A stretch of 64,000 nucleotides of DNA from Enterovibrio coralii (GCF_001559595.1 NZ_LNTY01000029.1:1-64000); one strand, 5' to 3'. Shown: positions 8,524 through 17,584, counted from the first letter of the stretch. Program-made: numbers and translations. The notes: a model not told the origin generated them from the sequence alone.

Positions 8524-8625
8524 ATGACACACATGCACGTTTTAATGATATTTACCGCAACCCTCGTTTTGATTGCAGCAGCCGTGTTTTATTGGGTAAG
8601 ACGTTCTCGGAGTAAAGGTGACTGA
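8524..8625 (+). CDS. Candidate small single-span membrane protein (33 aa)
   Basis: A 33-codon ORF with a good ribosome binding site (GGGAG, six bases before ATG 8524). The product is MTHMH, then a continuous hydrophobic stretch (VLMIFTATLVLIAAAVFYWV) and a basic tail RRSRSKGD, i.e. a single transmembrane helix with positive-inside C-terminus. It lies alone between the SDR and uvrB, divergent from the SDR. A TATACT at 8494-8499 could be its -10. I do not recognise a family; its composition and ribosome binding site argue for a real small protein. Confidence 0.5.
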   Translation: MTHMHVLMIFTATLVLIAAAVFYWVRRSRSKGD

Positions 8626-8775
8626 TGTTCCAGATGCAATCAGTCAGTTCTGCCCAGATTGATCGTGCATAAATACCCGCAGATAAGCACCTGCACACTG
8701 TCAGGATATTGTCAGTTGACTTAATGCCGTACGCGAGCAAAATGACGGGTTCAGTATTTCAGTCACGGACGCGTC

Positions 8776-10798
8776 ATGAGTAAGACTTTCAAACTACAGT
8801 CACCGTTTAAACCCTCAGGCGATCAACCTACCGCGATCAATCAATTGTTGGAAGGGCTTGATTCTGGCCTTGCACACCAAACCTTATTGGGCGTGACGGG
8901 GTCGGGTAAAACCTACACCATGGCCAACGTGATTGCCGAGGCGGGACGGCCTACCATGATCCTTGCGCCTAATAAGACCCTAGCAGCGCAGCTTTACGGC
9001 GAAATGCGAGAGTTCTTTCCTGAAAATGCCGTTGAGTACTTCGTCTCTTACTACGACTACTATCAGCCAGAAGCTTATGTTCCCGCATCGGACACCTTTA
9101 TAGAGAAAGATGCCTCTATCAATGAACATGTGGAGCAGATGCGTCTGTCTGCAACGAAAGCATTGATGGAGCGTCGTGACGTTGTCATTGTTGCGTCCGT
9201 CTCTGCTATATATGCTTGGGTGACCCAGACTCGTACCTAAAGATGATGTTGCACCTGCGCCGAGGTGATGTGATTGAACAGCGAAGCATTTTGCGCCGTC
9301 TTGCCGAGCTTCAGTACACCCGAAACGATCAAGCGTTTACCCGCGGTACCTTCCGCGTGCGTGGTGAAGTAATAGATATCTTCCCCGCTGAATCGGACAG
9401 AGATGCGATTCGCGTCGAACTGTTTGATGACGAAGTGGAGTCTATTAGCGTGTTCGATCCGCTTACGGGGTCTATCTCAGAACGAAACCTACCGCGTTGT
9501 ACTATCTACCCGAAAACACACTATGTCACGCCAAGAGAGAAAATCCTCGATGCGATTGAGCATATAAAAGTCGAGCTGGCAGACCGCAAGAAAGTGCTAC
9601 TTGAGAACAATAAGCTGATTGAAGAGCAGCGAATTTCTCAGCGTACCTTGTTCGATTTGGAGATGATGCAAGAGCTGGGGTACTGCTCGGGCATTGAAAA
9701 CTACTCTCGCTACCTAAGTGGACGAACAGAAGGCGAGCCACCTCCGACGCTGTTCGATTACCTCCCAGCCGATGGGCTGCTTATTATTGACGAATCCCAT
9801 GTGACCGTGCCGCAAATTGGCGCCATGTTCAAAGGTGACCGTTCGCGCAAAGAAACGCTGGTAGAGTATGGTTTCCGCTTACCTTCTGCACTGGATAACA
9901 GACCGCTCAAGTTTGATGAATTTGAATCGCTAGCACCGCAGACTATTTATGTGTCAGCGACGCCAGGTAACTATGAGCTTGATAAATCTGATGGTGAAGT
10001 CGCAGATCAGGTGGTGCGTCCAACGGGTCTGTTGGATCCGCTGCTTGAAGTGCGTCCTGTTGCTACACAAGTGGATGATTTGCTGTCTGAAATTCGCATC
10101 AGAAGCGCGATTGATGAACGCGTACTGGTTACTACGCTGACCAAACGCATGGCGGAAGACCTGACCGAATACCTTGAAGAGCACGATGTTCGCGTGCGAT
10201 ACCTTCACTCTGACATTGATACGGTTGAGCGTGTAGAGATCATCCGTGATTTGCGACTTGGTGAGTTTGATGTACTTGTTGGTATCAACTTGCTGCGAGA
10301 AGGTTTGGACATGCCGGAAGTCTCGCTGGTGGCGATTTTGGATGCGGATAAAGAAGGCTTCCTACGCTCGGAGCGTTCGCTGATTCAGACAATTGGTCGC
10401 GCCGCGCGTAACCTCAACGGTAAAGCGATTTTGTACGGTGATACCATTACCGGCTCGATGCGTCGTGCGATTGACGAAACAGAGCGACGCCGCGCGAAGC
10501 AGGAAGCTACAATGAAGAGAAAGGCATTGTTCCGCAGAAGTTGAACAAGAAGATAGCTGATGTGATGGAAATCGGCGGCAAGCGCAAATCGCACAAACCT
10601 AAGGTTGCCCCATCACTTAAAGCGGTTGCGGAAGAAGATGCTGCCTACGTGGCGAAATCACCGCAACAAATCGAAGCGCGAATCCAAAAACTGGAAGCGC
10701 AAATGTATGAAGCTGCACAAAACTTGGAGTTTGAAACGGCTGCAGGTCTGCGTGACGAAATTGCATCGTTGCGTGCGCTGTTTATCCAAAACAGCTAA
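8776..10798 (+). CDS. uvrB: UvrB, excinuclease ABC subunit B (two frameshifts)
   Basis: DNA-damage recognition helicase-like subunit of UvrABC nucleotide excision repair: UvrA loads it at lesions, UvrC cuts next to it. Seen: Walker A GVTGSGKT, the beta-hairpin region ([15 protein letters not shown]), helicase motifs ([37 protein letters not shown]) and the C-terminal UVR domain that contacts UvrC (residues around [18 protein letters not shown]). The reading frame breaks twice: near 9211, where IYGLGDPDSY needs one extra G (read as TATGCTTGG), and near 10508, where EAYNEEKGI needs one extra base. With both repaired the protein is 674 aa, the normal size. Sequencing error is the likely cause. 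No convincing LexA box was found upstream. Confidence 0.93.
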
Positions 10799-10896
10799 AA
10801 AAAAAAAGCCAACCGGAAAGAGTCGGTTGGCTGTCTTGTTTCAGTGAACGAAGTGCTCACAAACAACGTCAGTTGGCTAGGTGACCCCGAAGGTCA
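10797..10896 (-). ncRNA. qrr1: Qrr1 quorum-regulatory small RNA
   Basis: About 100-nt Hfq-dependent sRNA of the Vibrionaceae quorum-sensing circuit; at low cell density phospho-LuxO drives it, and it base-pairs with mRNAs such as those of the LuxR/HapR-type master regulator and AphA. Seen on the minus strand: 5' hairpin TGACC-TTCGG-GGTCA, then the nearly invariant Qrr pairing core CCTAGCCAACTGACGTTGTT, a middle stem (GTGAGCACTTCGTTCAC), and a Rho-independent terminator with eleven T. The predicted +1 (10896) is placed by the sigma-54 promoter. It is divergent from luxO, the standard vibrio arrangement. Only one Qrr is visible here; others may lie elsewhere. Confidence 0.95.
10807..10832. terminator. 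Shared terminator of uvrB and qrr1
   Basis: AGCCAACCG/CGGTTGGCT perfect nine-base stem with eight-base loop. On the minus strand it is followed by eleven T, ending Qrr1; on the plus strand by GTCTTGTTT, ending uvrB whose stop codon is only nine bases upstream. Confidence 0.9.
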
Positions 10897-10906
10897 TATT
10901 AGTAAT

Positions 10907-10923
10907 AGCACATAGTGTGCCAA
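10907..10923 (-). promoter_or_regulatory. Sigma-54 promoter of qrr1
   Basis: Minus strand TTGGCAC-ACTA-TGTGCT matches the -24/-12 consensus with the GG and GC exactly 12 bases apart. Counting from the -12 element puts +1 at 10896, precisely the first base of the Qrr1 5' stem. Confidence 0.9.
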
Positions 10924-10985
10924 CTTTCATATGTTATTAAATAGCCAAACTCTCAGTGTAATAGCTTTAGAATTTGCAATTTCTT

Positions 10986-10998
10986 TTGCATTTTGCAA
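10986..10998 (-). promoter_or_regulatory. LuxO-binding enhancer site for qrr1
   Basis: TTGCATTTTGCAA is a perfect palindromic LuxO box (TTGCA-N3-TGCAA) 90-102 bases upstream of the qrr1 start. A second, overlapping TTGCAATGCAA palindrome (10994-11004) and another TTGCAA (10975-10980) suggest more than one dimer site. The region also lies in the luxO leader, so LuxO could affect its own transcription. Confidence 0.85.
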
Positions 10999-11103
10999 TG
11001 CAAAACGCATCTAAAGTGCTCGGTGAGTGTGAAATCGACGTTATACTAGAGACAATTTCTATACAAAAAGAAGAAAATATTCGGGATCAAAGCAGGGGGA
11101 AGA

Positions 11104-12558
11104 ATGCTGGATTCTGGCGCTAAGAAACGGATACTGATGGTAGAGGATACTGCATCAGTAGCTGCGCTATATAAATCTTATCTCAACCCACTTGATGTGG
11201 ATGTTGAGATTGCAAGCAACGGGAAGCAAGCGTTGGAACAGTTCAGTTCCGACAGCGCGTTCTCGTTGATTTTACTCGACTTGCGTCTGCCAGATGTGTC
11301 TGGCTTTGACGTGCTGGCAGAAATTCGTAAGCAAAAACCTGATATTCCAGTTGTCATCATGACGGCGCACGGCTCGATTGATGCCGCCGTAGAAGCACTG
11401 CGCTATGGTGCCAGCGACTTTCTGATCAAACCGTGCGAAGCCGATTTACTGCGCGTCACGGTAAACAATGCGCTTAAACCTAAAAGTGCTGTAAATAAAA
11501 AGTCACCGGAAGGGGCATATTACGGCTTTATCGGTCGCAGCGTGCCGATGCAAGCGGTGTATCGTGTGATTGACTCTGCGGCACCGAGTAAAGCGACTGT
11601 CTTTATTACCGGTGAAAGTGGTACTGGTAAGGAAGTTTGTGCAGAAGCTGTCCATGCGGCAAGTGCGCGGGCGAAAAACGCCTTTGTGGCCATTAACTGT
11701 GCTGCCATTCCTAAAGATCTCATTGAAAGCGAACTGTTTGGTCATGTGAAAGGGGCCTTTACTGGCGCGGCTTCAGAGCGCGAAGGCGCGGCTGAAATGG
11801 CTGATGGCGGGACGCTTTTCCTCGACGAAATCTGTGAAATGGACTTGGATCTTCAGTCCAAATTACTGCGTTTTATCCAAACTGGGACATTCCAAAAAGT
11901 GGGTTCATCGAAGGTGAAACAGGTTGATGTGCGCTTTGTGTGTGCAACAAACCGTGACCCTTGGGAAGAAGTCATGAAGGGGAATTTCCGCGAAGACCTC
12001 TACTACCGTCTGCATGTTATTCCTCTCACCTTACCGCCTTTGCGTGACCGTGGTGAAGATGTGCTGGAGATTGCAGAATCTTTGTTGCTTCATGTCGCCA
12101 TGGAGGAGGGAAAAGATTTTCGTTCATTTGACGACAACGTGGTTCAACGACTCATAAATTACGATTGGCCGGGTAACGTCAGACAGTTACAGAACGTCAT
12201 TCGTAATATTGTCGTGCTTCACAATGGGCGAGAAGTCACGGAAATGATGCTTCCGCCGCCGCTGTCTACCGTTTCTGGTGTCAAAATTGCATCAAACGGT
12301 ATTAAGAATAAAAATCAAAACACAATTGCCCAAACTCGCGAAGATAATTTTGCTGTCGGTTCTGCGTTAGAAAGTTCTGGATCAATCACTAAAGCTGACA
12401 TCGAACCCTTGTGGTTGGTTGAAAAGCGAGCAATACAAATTGCGATTGATGCATGTGATGGAAATATTCCTCAAGCAGCGGGGCTGCTAGAGGTGAGTCC
12501 ATCGACTATCTATCGAAAACTGCAAAGTTGGCAAGAGTCACAAGAAAAAAGGAACTAG
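11104..12558 (+). CDS. luxO: LuxO, sigma-54-dependent quorum-sensing response regulator
   Basis: NtrC-family activator phosphorylated by LuxU at low cell density; it switches on qrr genes with sigma-54. Seen: receiver domain with acidic pocket (Glu14/Asp15) and phospho-acceptor Asp59 (LLDLRLPD); AAA+ domain with Walker A GESGTGKE, the sigma-54 contact loop GAFTGA, Walker B LFLDEI and the FREDLYYRL / DWPGNVRQL segments; C-terminal Fis-type helix-turn-helix ([17 protein letters not shown]). 484 aa, slightly longer than typical because of a Ser/Asn-rich linker before the helix-turn-helix. Start ATG 11104 has a GGGGA ribosome binding site. luxU follows directly. Confidence 0.96.
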   Translation: MLDSGAKKRILMVEDTASVAALYKSYLNPLDVDVEIASNGKQALEQFSSDSAFSLILLDLRLPDVSGFDVLAEIRKQKPDIPVVIMTAHGSIDAAVEALRYGASDFLIKPCEADLLRVTVNNALKPKSAVNKKSPEGAYYGFIGRSVPMQAVYRVIDSAAPSKATVFITGESGTGKEVCAEAVHAASARAKNAFVAINCAAIPKDLIESELFGHVKGAFTGAASEREGAAEMADGGTLFLDEICEMDLDLQSKLLRFIQTGTFQKVGSSKVKQVDVRFVCATNRDPWEEVMKGNFREDLYYRLHVIPLTLPPLRDRGEDVLEIAESLLLHVAMEEGKDFRSFDDNVVQRLINYDWPGNVRQLQNVIRNIVVLHNGREVTEMMLPPPLSTVSGVKIASNGIKNKNQNTIAQTREDNFAVGSALESSGSITKADIEPLWLVEKRAIQIAIDACDGNIPQAAGLLEVSPSTIYRKLQSWQESQEKRN

Positions 12559-12572
12559 GATATGCGTCGACG

Positions 12573-12920
12573 GTGAACCATGAAACATTGCGGCGGCTAG
12601 CAGTGGAGGTAGGTGAAGAAACCGTGTCTTCACTACTGATCGTATTTAGTGATGAGCTGAGTCGTTATTCTGATCAACTGACAGACGCGCCAAGCCCGCT
12701 TAAAGTGCGCGAAATCAGCCATGCAATTAAAAGTAGTGCAGCTAGCTTCGGTGCAGATGAACTGGCCGAATTGGCGAGAGAGTGTGAATCAAGAGTGAAA
12801 CTGGGACAGGATTCATGGGTTCACGACCAATTGCCGCGCCTAACGGACATGTTACAAGGCACGGCAATTGAGTATAAAGCGTTAGCGAGTCAGCAAGACT
12901 TGTTCAATAGCCAGGGATAA
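12573..12920 (+). CDS. luxU: LuxU, phosphorelay protein
   Basis: Histidine phosphotransfer (HPt) protein that passes phosphate from the hybrid sensor kinases to LuxO. Seen: the HPt signature REISHAIKSSAASFGADEL with His50 as phospho-site, and helical character throughout; 115 aa from the GTG at 12573, matching the family length. The start is uncertain: GTG 12573 has no well-placed ribosome binding site, whereas ATG 12562 has AAGGA eight bases upstream but reads ATG CGT CGA CGG TGA, out of frame with luxU by one base. Given other indels in this window, one missing base near 12573 would restore an ATG start. The 3' end overlaps the convergent yvcK end by 39 bases. Confidence 0.9.
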   Translation: MNHETLRRLAVEVGEETVSSLLIVFSDELSRYSDQLTDAPSPLKVREISHAIKSSAASFGADELAELARECESRVKLGQDSWVHDQLPRLTDMLQGTAIEYKALASQQDLFNSQG

Positions 12921-13769
12921 CTTCTCTCGGTCATGTCTCCAGCGGTGGTTTGCAGATGCGAGGTCTGCAGCCACTTGCTGATACTCTCCCTCGAGCTCCA
13001 GATCTTCATCCGGCCCTAATACCACATCCACTTTTCGACCGCCTATCGAACGCTCACACCACGCCAGCATCGTACTCAGCGACATTTGTCCTGCTGGGCC
13101 TGACTCTTTATCCAGATTGCGGATAAACATGATTTTCGCCTGCGTTGTTTTTAATGCACGGCTAATTTCAGGCAACAGCAATGGCGGCATTACGCTGGTC
13201 AGAAAGCTACCTGGTCCAAGCACAATGAGATCGGCCTGTTGGATAGCCAGAACGGCTTCTTTTGTGGCTGGCACAACAGGTTCTAGCAGCAATCGCGCAG
13301 GTGGCTCTGGCAGTTCATCAACGTCAGTTTCACCGGAAATAATGTCGCCAGCGCGGGTTTGCGCCGCCAAATCAGCCGGGTGCTCAGTCATAGGTACAAT
13401 ATGCGTTTCGACTTTCAGCATATCGCGGATGAGGTTGATCGCCTCTAATGGGCGGATGGAAAGGTTGTCCAGTGCCGTCAGCATCAAATTGCCGAGGTTG
13501 TGGCCGTCCAACTCGCCGTTACCACGAAAGCGATACTCGAAAATCATCGAACCGATGGACGGTTCAGTGATGAGCTGATTAATACAATTGCGGGTGTCAC
13601 CCCAGGCAATGCCGCCCTGACAGGCGCGGATGCGTCCCGTGGAGCCACCATTATCTGTGGTTGTTACTACACCGGTGACGTTTTCACCGAAGTCCCTCAA
13701 AGCAGAAAGGACGCGCCCCAAGCCGTGGCCGCCTCCAATTGCGACGATACGTTGTTCTTTTTGTTTCAT
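12882..13769 (-). CDS. yvcK: YvcK/CofD-family protein (gluconeogenesis factor type)
   Basis: Member of the YvcK (YbhK in E. coli) family, related to CofD 2-phospho-L-lactate transferases. YvcK binds UDP-sugars and affects cell shape and central carbon use in Bacillus; the role in gammaproteobacteria is poorly known. Seen: N-terminal glycine-rich AIGGGHGLGRVLSAL, TTTDNGGSTGR and WGDTRNCI, DGHNLGNL near residue 88, LGPGSFLTSV near residue 183 and MFIRNL; 295 aa, complete. Genomic position next to moaA and uvrB agrees with E. coli ybhK. It is convergent with luxU, overlapping its 3' end. Confidence 0.9.
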   Translation of the reverse strand: MKQKEQRIVAIGGGHGLGRVLSALRDFGENVTGVVTTTDNGGSTGRIRACQGGIAWGDTRNCINQLITEPSIGSMIFEYRFRGNGELDGHNLGNLMLTALDNLSIRPLEAINLIRDMLKVETHIVPMTEHPADLAAQTRAGDIISGETDVDELPEPPARLLLEPVVPATKEAVLAIQQADLIVLGPGSFLTSVMPPLLLPEISRALKTTQAKIMFIRNLDKESGPAGQMSLSTMLAWCERSIGGRKVDVVLGPDEDLELEGEYQQVAADLASANHRWRHDREKLSLAIEQVLLTR

Positions 13770-13883
13770 TGTGTGCCATTACTGGATTCGTCTACACAAA
13801 TAATAAGATAAGAATCACATACAGGGCACAAACTTCCGCTGAAATGTAGGGAAAACTGGCTAATTGGTCACGCAGAGATGAAA

Positions 13884-13909
13884 AAAAGACCAGTGGTGGC
13901 TGGTCTTTT
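13884..13909 (-). terminator. Terminator of fabV
   Basis: AAAAGACCAG/CTGGTCTTTT with a six-base loop, just after the fabV stop; seven T follow on the minus strand. Confidence 0.9.
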
Positions 13910-13942
13910 AGACAGTTTTTAAGGCGGTGTCGATAAAACGCG

Positions 13943-15145
13943 TTATGGGCGTAGTGACATAAGGAACGCCATATCGACAGGCATATCGTAATCAATGCCA
14001 GCAAAGTCAAAGCCGTTTAGCTGTAAGAAGTCTTGTTTGTAGCCTTGGTAGTCACCGACGTGCTGGAAGTTATCTGCTGTCATTTCTGCCATCAGTGCTG
14101 CCACCGCAGACTGTGTTTCTGGTGCCAGTTCCCAGTCATCCATACGGATAAGGCGAGCATTATCAACCGGGACATGGTCGCCATTTCGATAGAGACGCTC
14201 GGTAAATAAACGTTGCATTTGTTCGATGCAGCCCTCGTGCGTTCCGTTTTCTTTCATCACTTTGAACAGCGAGAGAATGTAAGGCGAGAAGGCTGGGATA
14301 AACACACTGGCTTTCGTGACCAAGGCTTTGCACACGGCAACGTAGGCTTCGCCTTCTAAGTCTTGTAGGGTTTGATTGAGTACATCTGCTGTTTTGTGCA
14401 AATGGTCTTTTGCTTTACCCAATGTGCCACGGTGATAAATTGGATAAGTAAATTCCGGGCCAATGTAAGAATATGCCAAGGTTTTGCATCCCTTGGCTAA
14501 AACTCCGGCATCGCTGAGTACAGCTATCCAGCTCTCCCAATCTTCTCCCCCCATGACTTTAACCGTAGCGTCGAGTTCATCTTCCGTTGCTACGCCTACG
14601 TCCAAAGGCAACATGACATCACGTTCTAAGTCGATGGTGGGACCAGACAAGGGTTTATCGAGGGTTTTGATGGAAGAACGCCACAACTCGCCAGTTTCTG
14701 GATTGGGGCGAATGCCAGTGGCAAGGCTGTAAACAACCAGATCGACATGGCCACCAAATTCCTTTTTGATGTAATCGATAACCTGCTTTCGCATCTCCGA
14801 GGAAAACGCGTCTCCAACGAAATTCTTGGCGATCAATCCGTGCTTTTCCGCCTCCTGACGAAAGAAGACATTGTTGTACCATCCCGCGGTTCCTGCGCCT
14901 TTTTCGCTGGGGCCTTTTTCAAAAGAGATCCCGATGGTGTCTGCCTTTGCGCCACCAAATGCGAGACTGATACGTGATGCCAAACCAAATCCTGATGAAG
15001 CACCCAAGACGAGAACCTTTTTCGGGCCACCACTGATTTGAGGTGCCGCTTGTACATAACGAATTTGATTCAGCACGGCTTGCTGGCAGCCTAGTGGGTG
15101 AGCAGAGCGCGCAACAACACCTTGAATGACGGGTTTGATAATCAT
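13943..15145 (-). CDS. fabV: FabV, trans-2-enoyl-ACP reductase
   Basis: NADH-dependent enoyl-ACP reductase completing each elongation round of type II fatty acid synthesis; the FabV type, first found in Vibrio cholerae, is known for triclosan tolerance. Seen: N-terminal MIIKPVIQG with the HPLGC stretch, an SDR-like cofactor loop (LGASSGFGLASRI), the long SDR active-site variant Tyr-x8-Lys (in YPIYHRGTLGKAK) and a C-terminal region ending MAFLMSLRP. The ATG at 15145 gives 400 aa, the family size; an in-frame upstream extension of 25 codons is not family-like. Monocistronic with its own terminator. Confidence 0.95.
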   Translation of the reverse strand: MIIKPVIQGVVARSAHPLGCQQAVLNQIRYVQAAPQISGGPKKVLVLGASSGFGLASRISLAFGGAKADTIGISFEKGPSEKGAGTAGWYNNVFFRQEAEKHGLIAKNFVGDAFSSEMRKQVIDYIKKEFGGHVDLVVYSLATGIRPNPETGELWRSSIKTLDKPLSGPTIDLERDVMLPLDVGVATEDELDATVKVMGGEDWESWIAVLSDAGVLAKGCKTLAYSYIGPEFTYPIYHRGTLGKAKDHLHKTADVLNQTLQDLEGEAYVAVCKALVTKASVFIPAFSPYILSLFKVMKENGTHEGCIEQMQRLFTERLYRNGDHVPVDNARLIRMDDWELAPETQSAVAALMAEMTADNFQHVGDYQGYKQDFLQLNGFDFAGIDYDMPVDMAFLMSLRP

Positions 15146-15335
15146 GAAAATCCTTGCATGCTGACCATGTTTGCCGCTGTGACGAGAGCGGAGAAAACGA
15201 AGAAGAAACGAAATCAACAATACCTGTTCGGCGTGGCAAAGGCTATTTAACCGAAGGGGATTTTGACCTCGAAACCGTCAACCAGAATACCGGAGTGAAA
15301 AGGGGAATTATGAGGCTTTTGGGAAACTTGCGATA

Positions 15336-15360
15336 AAAACCCTGCATTAAGCAGGGTTTT
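15336..15360. terminator. Bidirectional terminator
   Basis: AAAACCCTGC/GCAGGGTTTT with ATTAA loop, 20 bases beyond the stop of the Lon-like gene on the minus strand. T tracts occur on both sides. Confidence 0.85.
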
Positions 15361-15379
15361 GTTATTTCTCTTGCTGAAA

Positions 15380-15946
15380 TCAGTGCGGGTCTTTCATCAG
15401 GCTCAACAGATACTCCGCCGTGTTGCTGCATGAGTTGGCTGCCATGAGAACCTGCTTTTCACTCGCCGGAAGAGGAAGGAGTTCCAACCAACGCTGACAA
15501 AGCCATGTAAGGTTGTCAAAGTGAGGACTAGCGTGCAAAGAGCTAAGCTCTGGATAGCGTTCAAACATGATTTGAAGGCGTTCTGCCAGCGGTGCTGAAT
15601 CGATACTGACTTCTTGTTTCGGCCATGATGGCAAGGTTTGACAGGTGGCGACGACGATATTTTCATCGTTGTCGAGAACACTGTCGATGATGAAGCTCTC
15701 GTGGCCACTAACGGTAATCGTCAATGAGCCATCTTCTGAGCTTAAGCTGAAGTCTTCGATAGAAACGCGGGTTCCGATGCCGGCCCCAATTGGGCTGGTT
15801 TCGTCCATACATACACCAATATCGAGTCCGTTTCGCATGGCGTACTTCACTGTCGTAAGTTGCGTCCCCGGTGCCACCCTAAGTGGTAGACGTCCCGAAG
15901 GAAGAATATGACGATTGTTGAACAGAATCGGCAATGTCATAGTCAT
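15380..15946 (-). CDS. Stand-alone LON substrate-binding domain protein
   Basis: 188 aa corresponding only to the N-terminal (LON/PUA-like) domain of Lon protease, without AAA+ or peptidase parts. Seen: ILPSGRLPLRV near residue 14 (equivalent of the Lon LPGGxLPLRIFE stretch), IGVCMDE..GIGTRVSIEDF around residues 43-67, and a helical C-terminal half (LAERLQIMFER; WLCQRWLELLPLPASEKQ). Such proteins are common in gammaproteobacteria; function is not established, and an adaptor or ligand-binding role is only a guess. It precedes moaA divergently with about 540 bases between. Confidence 0.75.
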   Translation of the reverse strand: MTMTLPILFNNRHILPSGRLPLRVAPGTQLTTVKYAMRNGLDIGVCMDETSPIGAGIGTRVSIEDFSLSSEDGSLTITVSGHESFIIDSVLDNDENIVVATCQTLPSWPKQEVSIDSAPLAERLQIMFERYPELSSLHASPHFDNLTWLCQRWLELLPLPASEKQVLMAANSCSNTAEYLLSLMKDPH

Positions 15947-16480
15947 AGTGAGCTCCCAGTTGTCGTAAAGCGCAGTAACTAGACTTCAAAGGCGTTAATT
16001 TGGAATAGTTTGCCTTTCGAGCTGCTGCCTTATTATTGTCCTGAAAAATTTAGGGACAGCTTTAGATACCCTACTGTGCAATCACTACTGCAAATACGAT
16101 GCCTAACTTTCATGACGGATTTGCGGGATTTTTTGCGCTTTCATTGCAATTTGCATTTTGAATTTGCGAAAACGCGTCATTTCGAAAATCTGTCAAATAC
16201 GACAATCGCTACTTTTACTGAGCATAGAGCGGTTTGCAGCCTCTTGCCGATAAAATTGTGCGTGTCCAACCGTCAGGTTTGTCACCGACTTAGTGATATC
16301 TGTCGAATTGTGCTTGAATGTTGGGTTTGAGATCTGTTTATGTTTTGAGACAGTGATAAAAAAGTTGCTCCCATATCTAATCCTCACAAAATAACCGACA
16401 ATTCCTTGTTTGTTGCACGCGAGTTTTGCTAAATTCACAATAGTGCTCCGTGTTATGCATGCTGTGCGAACACGCGCATT
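15947..16480. other. Intergenic region between the Lon-like gene and the moa leader
   Basis: No convincing gene. Short frames on both strands lack ribosome binding sites. It should contain the promoter of the Lon-like gene (minus) and, at the right end, the moa promoter described separately. Confidence 0.4.
16406..16435 (+). promoter_or_regulatory. Probable moaA promoter
   Basis: TTGTTT (16406-16411), 18-base spacer, then TGC-TAAATT, an extended -10 element ending at 16435. It lies about 50 bases before the riboswitch, so the leader would begin near 16442. Confidence 0.45.
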
Positions 16481-16580
16481 AGTAACTCCGAAGCCTATTT
16501 CGCTAAGTTCGAAAGAATACGGGAAATAGGCCGTGACATTCCGTCACCAGGGCGCTCATAGAAATGTGGTCGTCTCCCGT
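16480..16580 (+). ncRNA. Moco-type riboswitch in the moaA leader
   Basis: The leader of moaA contains the characteristic Moco RNA layout: a long stem GCCTATTTC (16493-16501) with GAAATAGGC (16523-16531), followed directly by the hairpin GTGAC-ATTCC-GTCAC (16533-16547) and the conserved CAGGGCGCTCAT segment. The element ends near the moaA ribosome binding site, consistent with control of translation. Position before moaABCDE matches E. coli and other gammaproteobacteria, where molybdenum cofactor represses the operon. Outer boundaries are approximate. Confidence 0.8.
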
Positions 16581-16597
16581 ATTTGGAAAGGTGTTTC

Positions 16598-17584
16598 GTG
16601 GCAACGCAATTTGAAGATTCCTATCATCGCAAGTTCTATTACTTGCGTTTGTCTATTACAGATGTTTGTAACTTCCGCTGTACGTACTGTTTGCCGGATG
16701 GTTACAAGCCGACCCATAAAAACTCCGGTTTCCTCTCGGTAGATGAGCTGCGTCGTGTCGTTTCGGCGTTTGCGCACTGTGGTACGTCTAAAGTACGTAT
16801 CACTGGTGGCGAGCCCACGCTTCGAAAAGACTTCACTGACATTCTGTCCATGATTGCTGAGCAAGACGGTATTGAGAAAATCGCCATGACCACTAATGGC
16901 TACCGTCTTGAGAAAAATGCACAAGCATGGAGAGATGCAGGACTGACGAACATCAATGTCAGTGTTGATAGCTTGGATCCCCGCATGTTTCATCAAATCA
17001 CCGGTGAGAACAAATTCGACTTGGTGATGCGCGGCATTGATGCTGCGTTTGATGCGGGCTTTGAACAGGTCAAAGTCAATGCCGTACTGTTAAAAGATCT
17101 TAACAGTGGGGAATTGCCAGCCTTCCTTAATTGGATCAAAGACAAGCCGATTCAACTTCGCTTTATTGAGTTGATGCAAACCGGAGAGATGGATTCCTTG
17201 TTTGAACGCCATCACGTGTCGGGTGTGTCTATTCGAAACCACCTTATTGCAAATGGCTGGTTGATGAAGGTTCGAGGCAAAAGCGACGGTCCTGCCGAAG
17301 TGTTTTGTCACCCTGATTACAAGGGTGAGATTGGCCTCATCATGCCATACAAAAAAGATTTCTGTGATTCGTGTAACCGCCTGCGCGTATCAGCACTGGG
17401 TAAACTGCATATGTGTTTATTTGGTGACTACGGTGTGGACTTACGCGATTTACTGCAAGACGACGCTCAAGAAGATGCGCTGGTGGCGCGAATTCAAGGC
17501 CAACTTGCAGACAAGAAACAAAGTCATTTCCTAGATCAAGGCCATACCGGTATGACGCCACATCTGGCATCTATTGGTGGCTAA
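16598..17584 (+). CDS. moaA: MoaA, GTP 3',8-cyclase
   Basis: Radical-SAM enzyme that, with MoaC, converts GTP to cyclic pyranopterin monophosphate, the first step of molybdenum cofactor synthesis. Seen: radical-SAM cluster CNFRCTYC (Cys24, 28, 31), SAM-binding ITGGEPTLR, the C-terminal second cluster CDSC..LHMCLFG, and the terminal GG required for activity. The GTG at 16598 ([18 protein letters not shown], 328 aa) is chosen because GAAAGG lies six bases upstream; an in-frame TTG at 16583 would bury that site. First gene of the moa operon, controlled by the riboswitch just upstream. Confidence 0.96.
   Translation: MATQFEDSYHRKFYYLRLSITDVCNFRCTYCLPDGYKPTHKNSGFLSVDELRRVVSAFAHCGTSKVRITGGEPTLRKDFTDILSMIAEQDGIEKIAMTTNGYRLEKNAQAWRDAGLTNINVSVDSLDPRMFHQITGENKFDLVMRGIDAAFDAGFEQVKVNAVLLKDLNSGELPAFLNWIKDKPIQLRFIELMQTGEMDSLFERHHVSGVSIRNHLIANGWLMKVRGKSDGPAEVFCHPDYKGEIGLIMPYKKDFCDSCNRLRVSALGKLHMCLFGDYGVDLRDLLQDDAQEDALVARIQGQLADKKQSHFLDQGHTGMTPHLASIGG

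Noticed and set aside
8690..8715. Possible LexA box upstream of uvrB (CACTGTCAGGATATTGTCAG)
   Set aside because: Only the left half fits CTGT-N8-ACAG; the right half does not, so no SOS box is claimed.
13117..13578. 153-codon ORF opposite yvcK
   Set aside because: Shadow of a conserved gene; no independent support.
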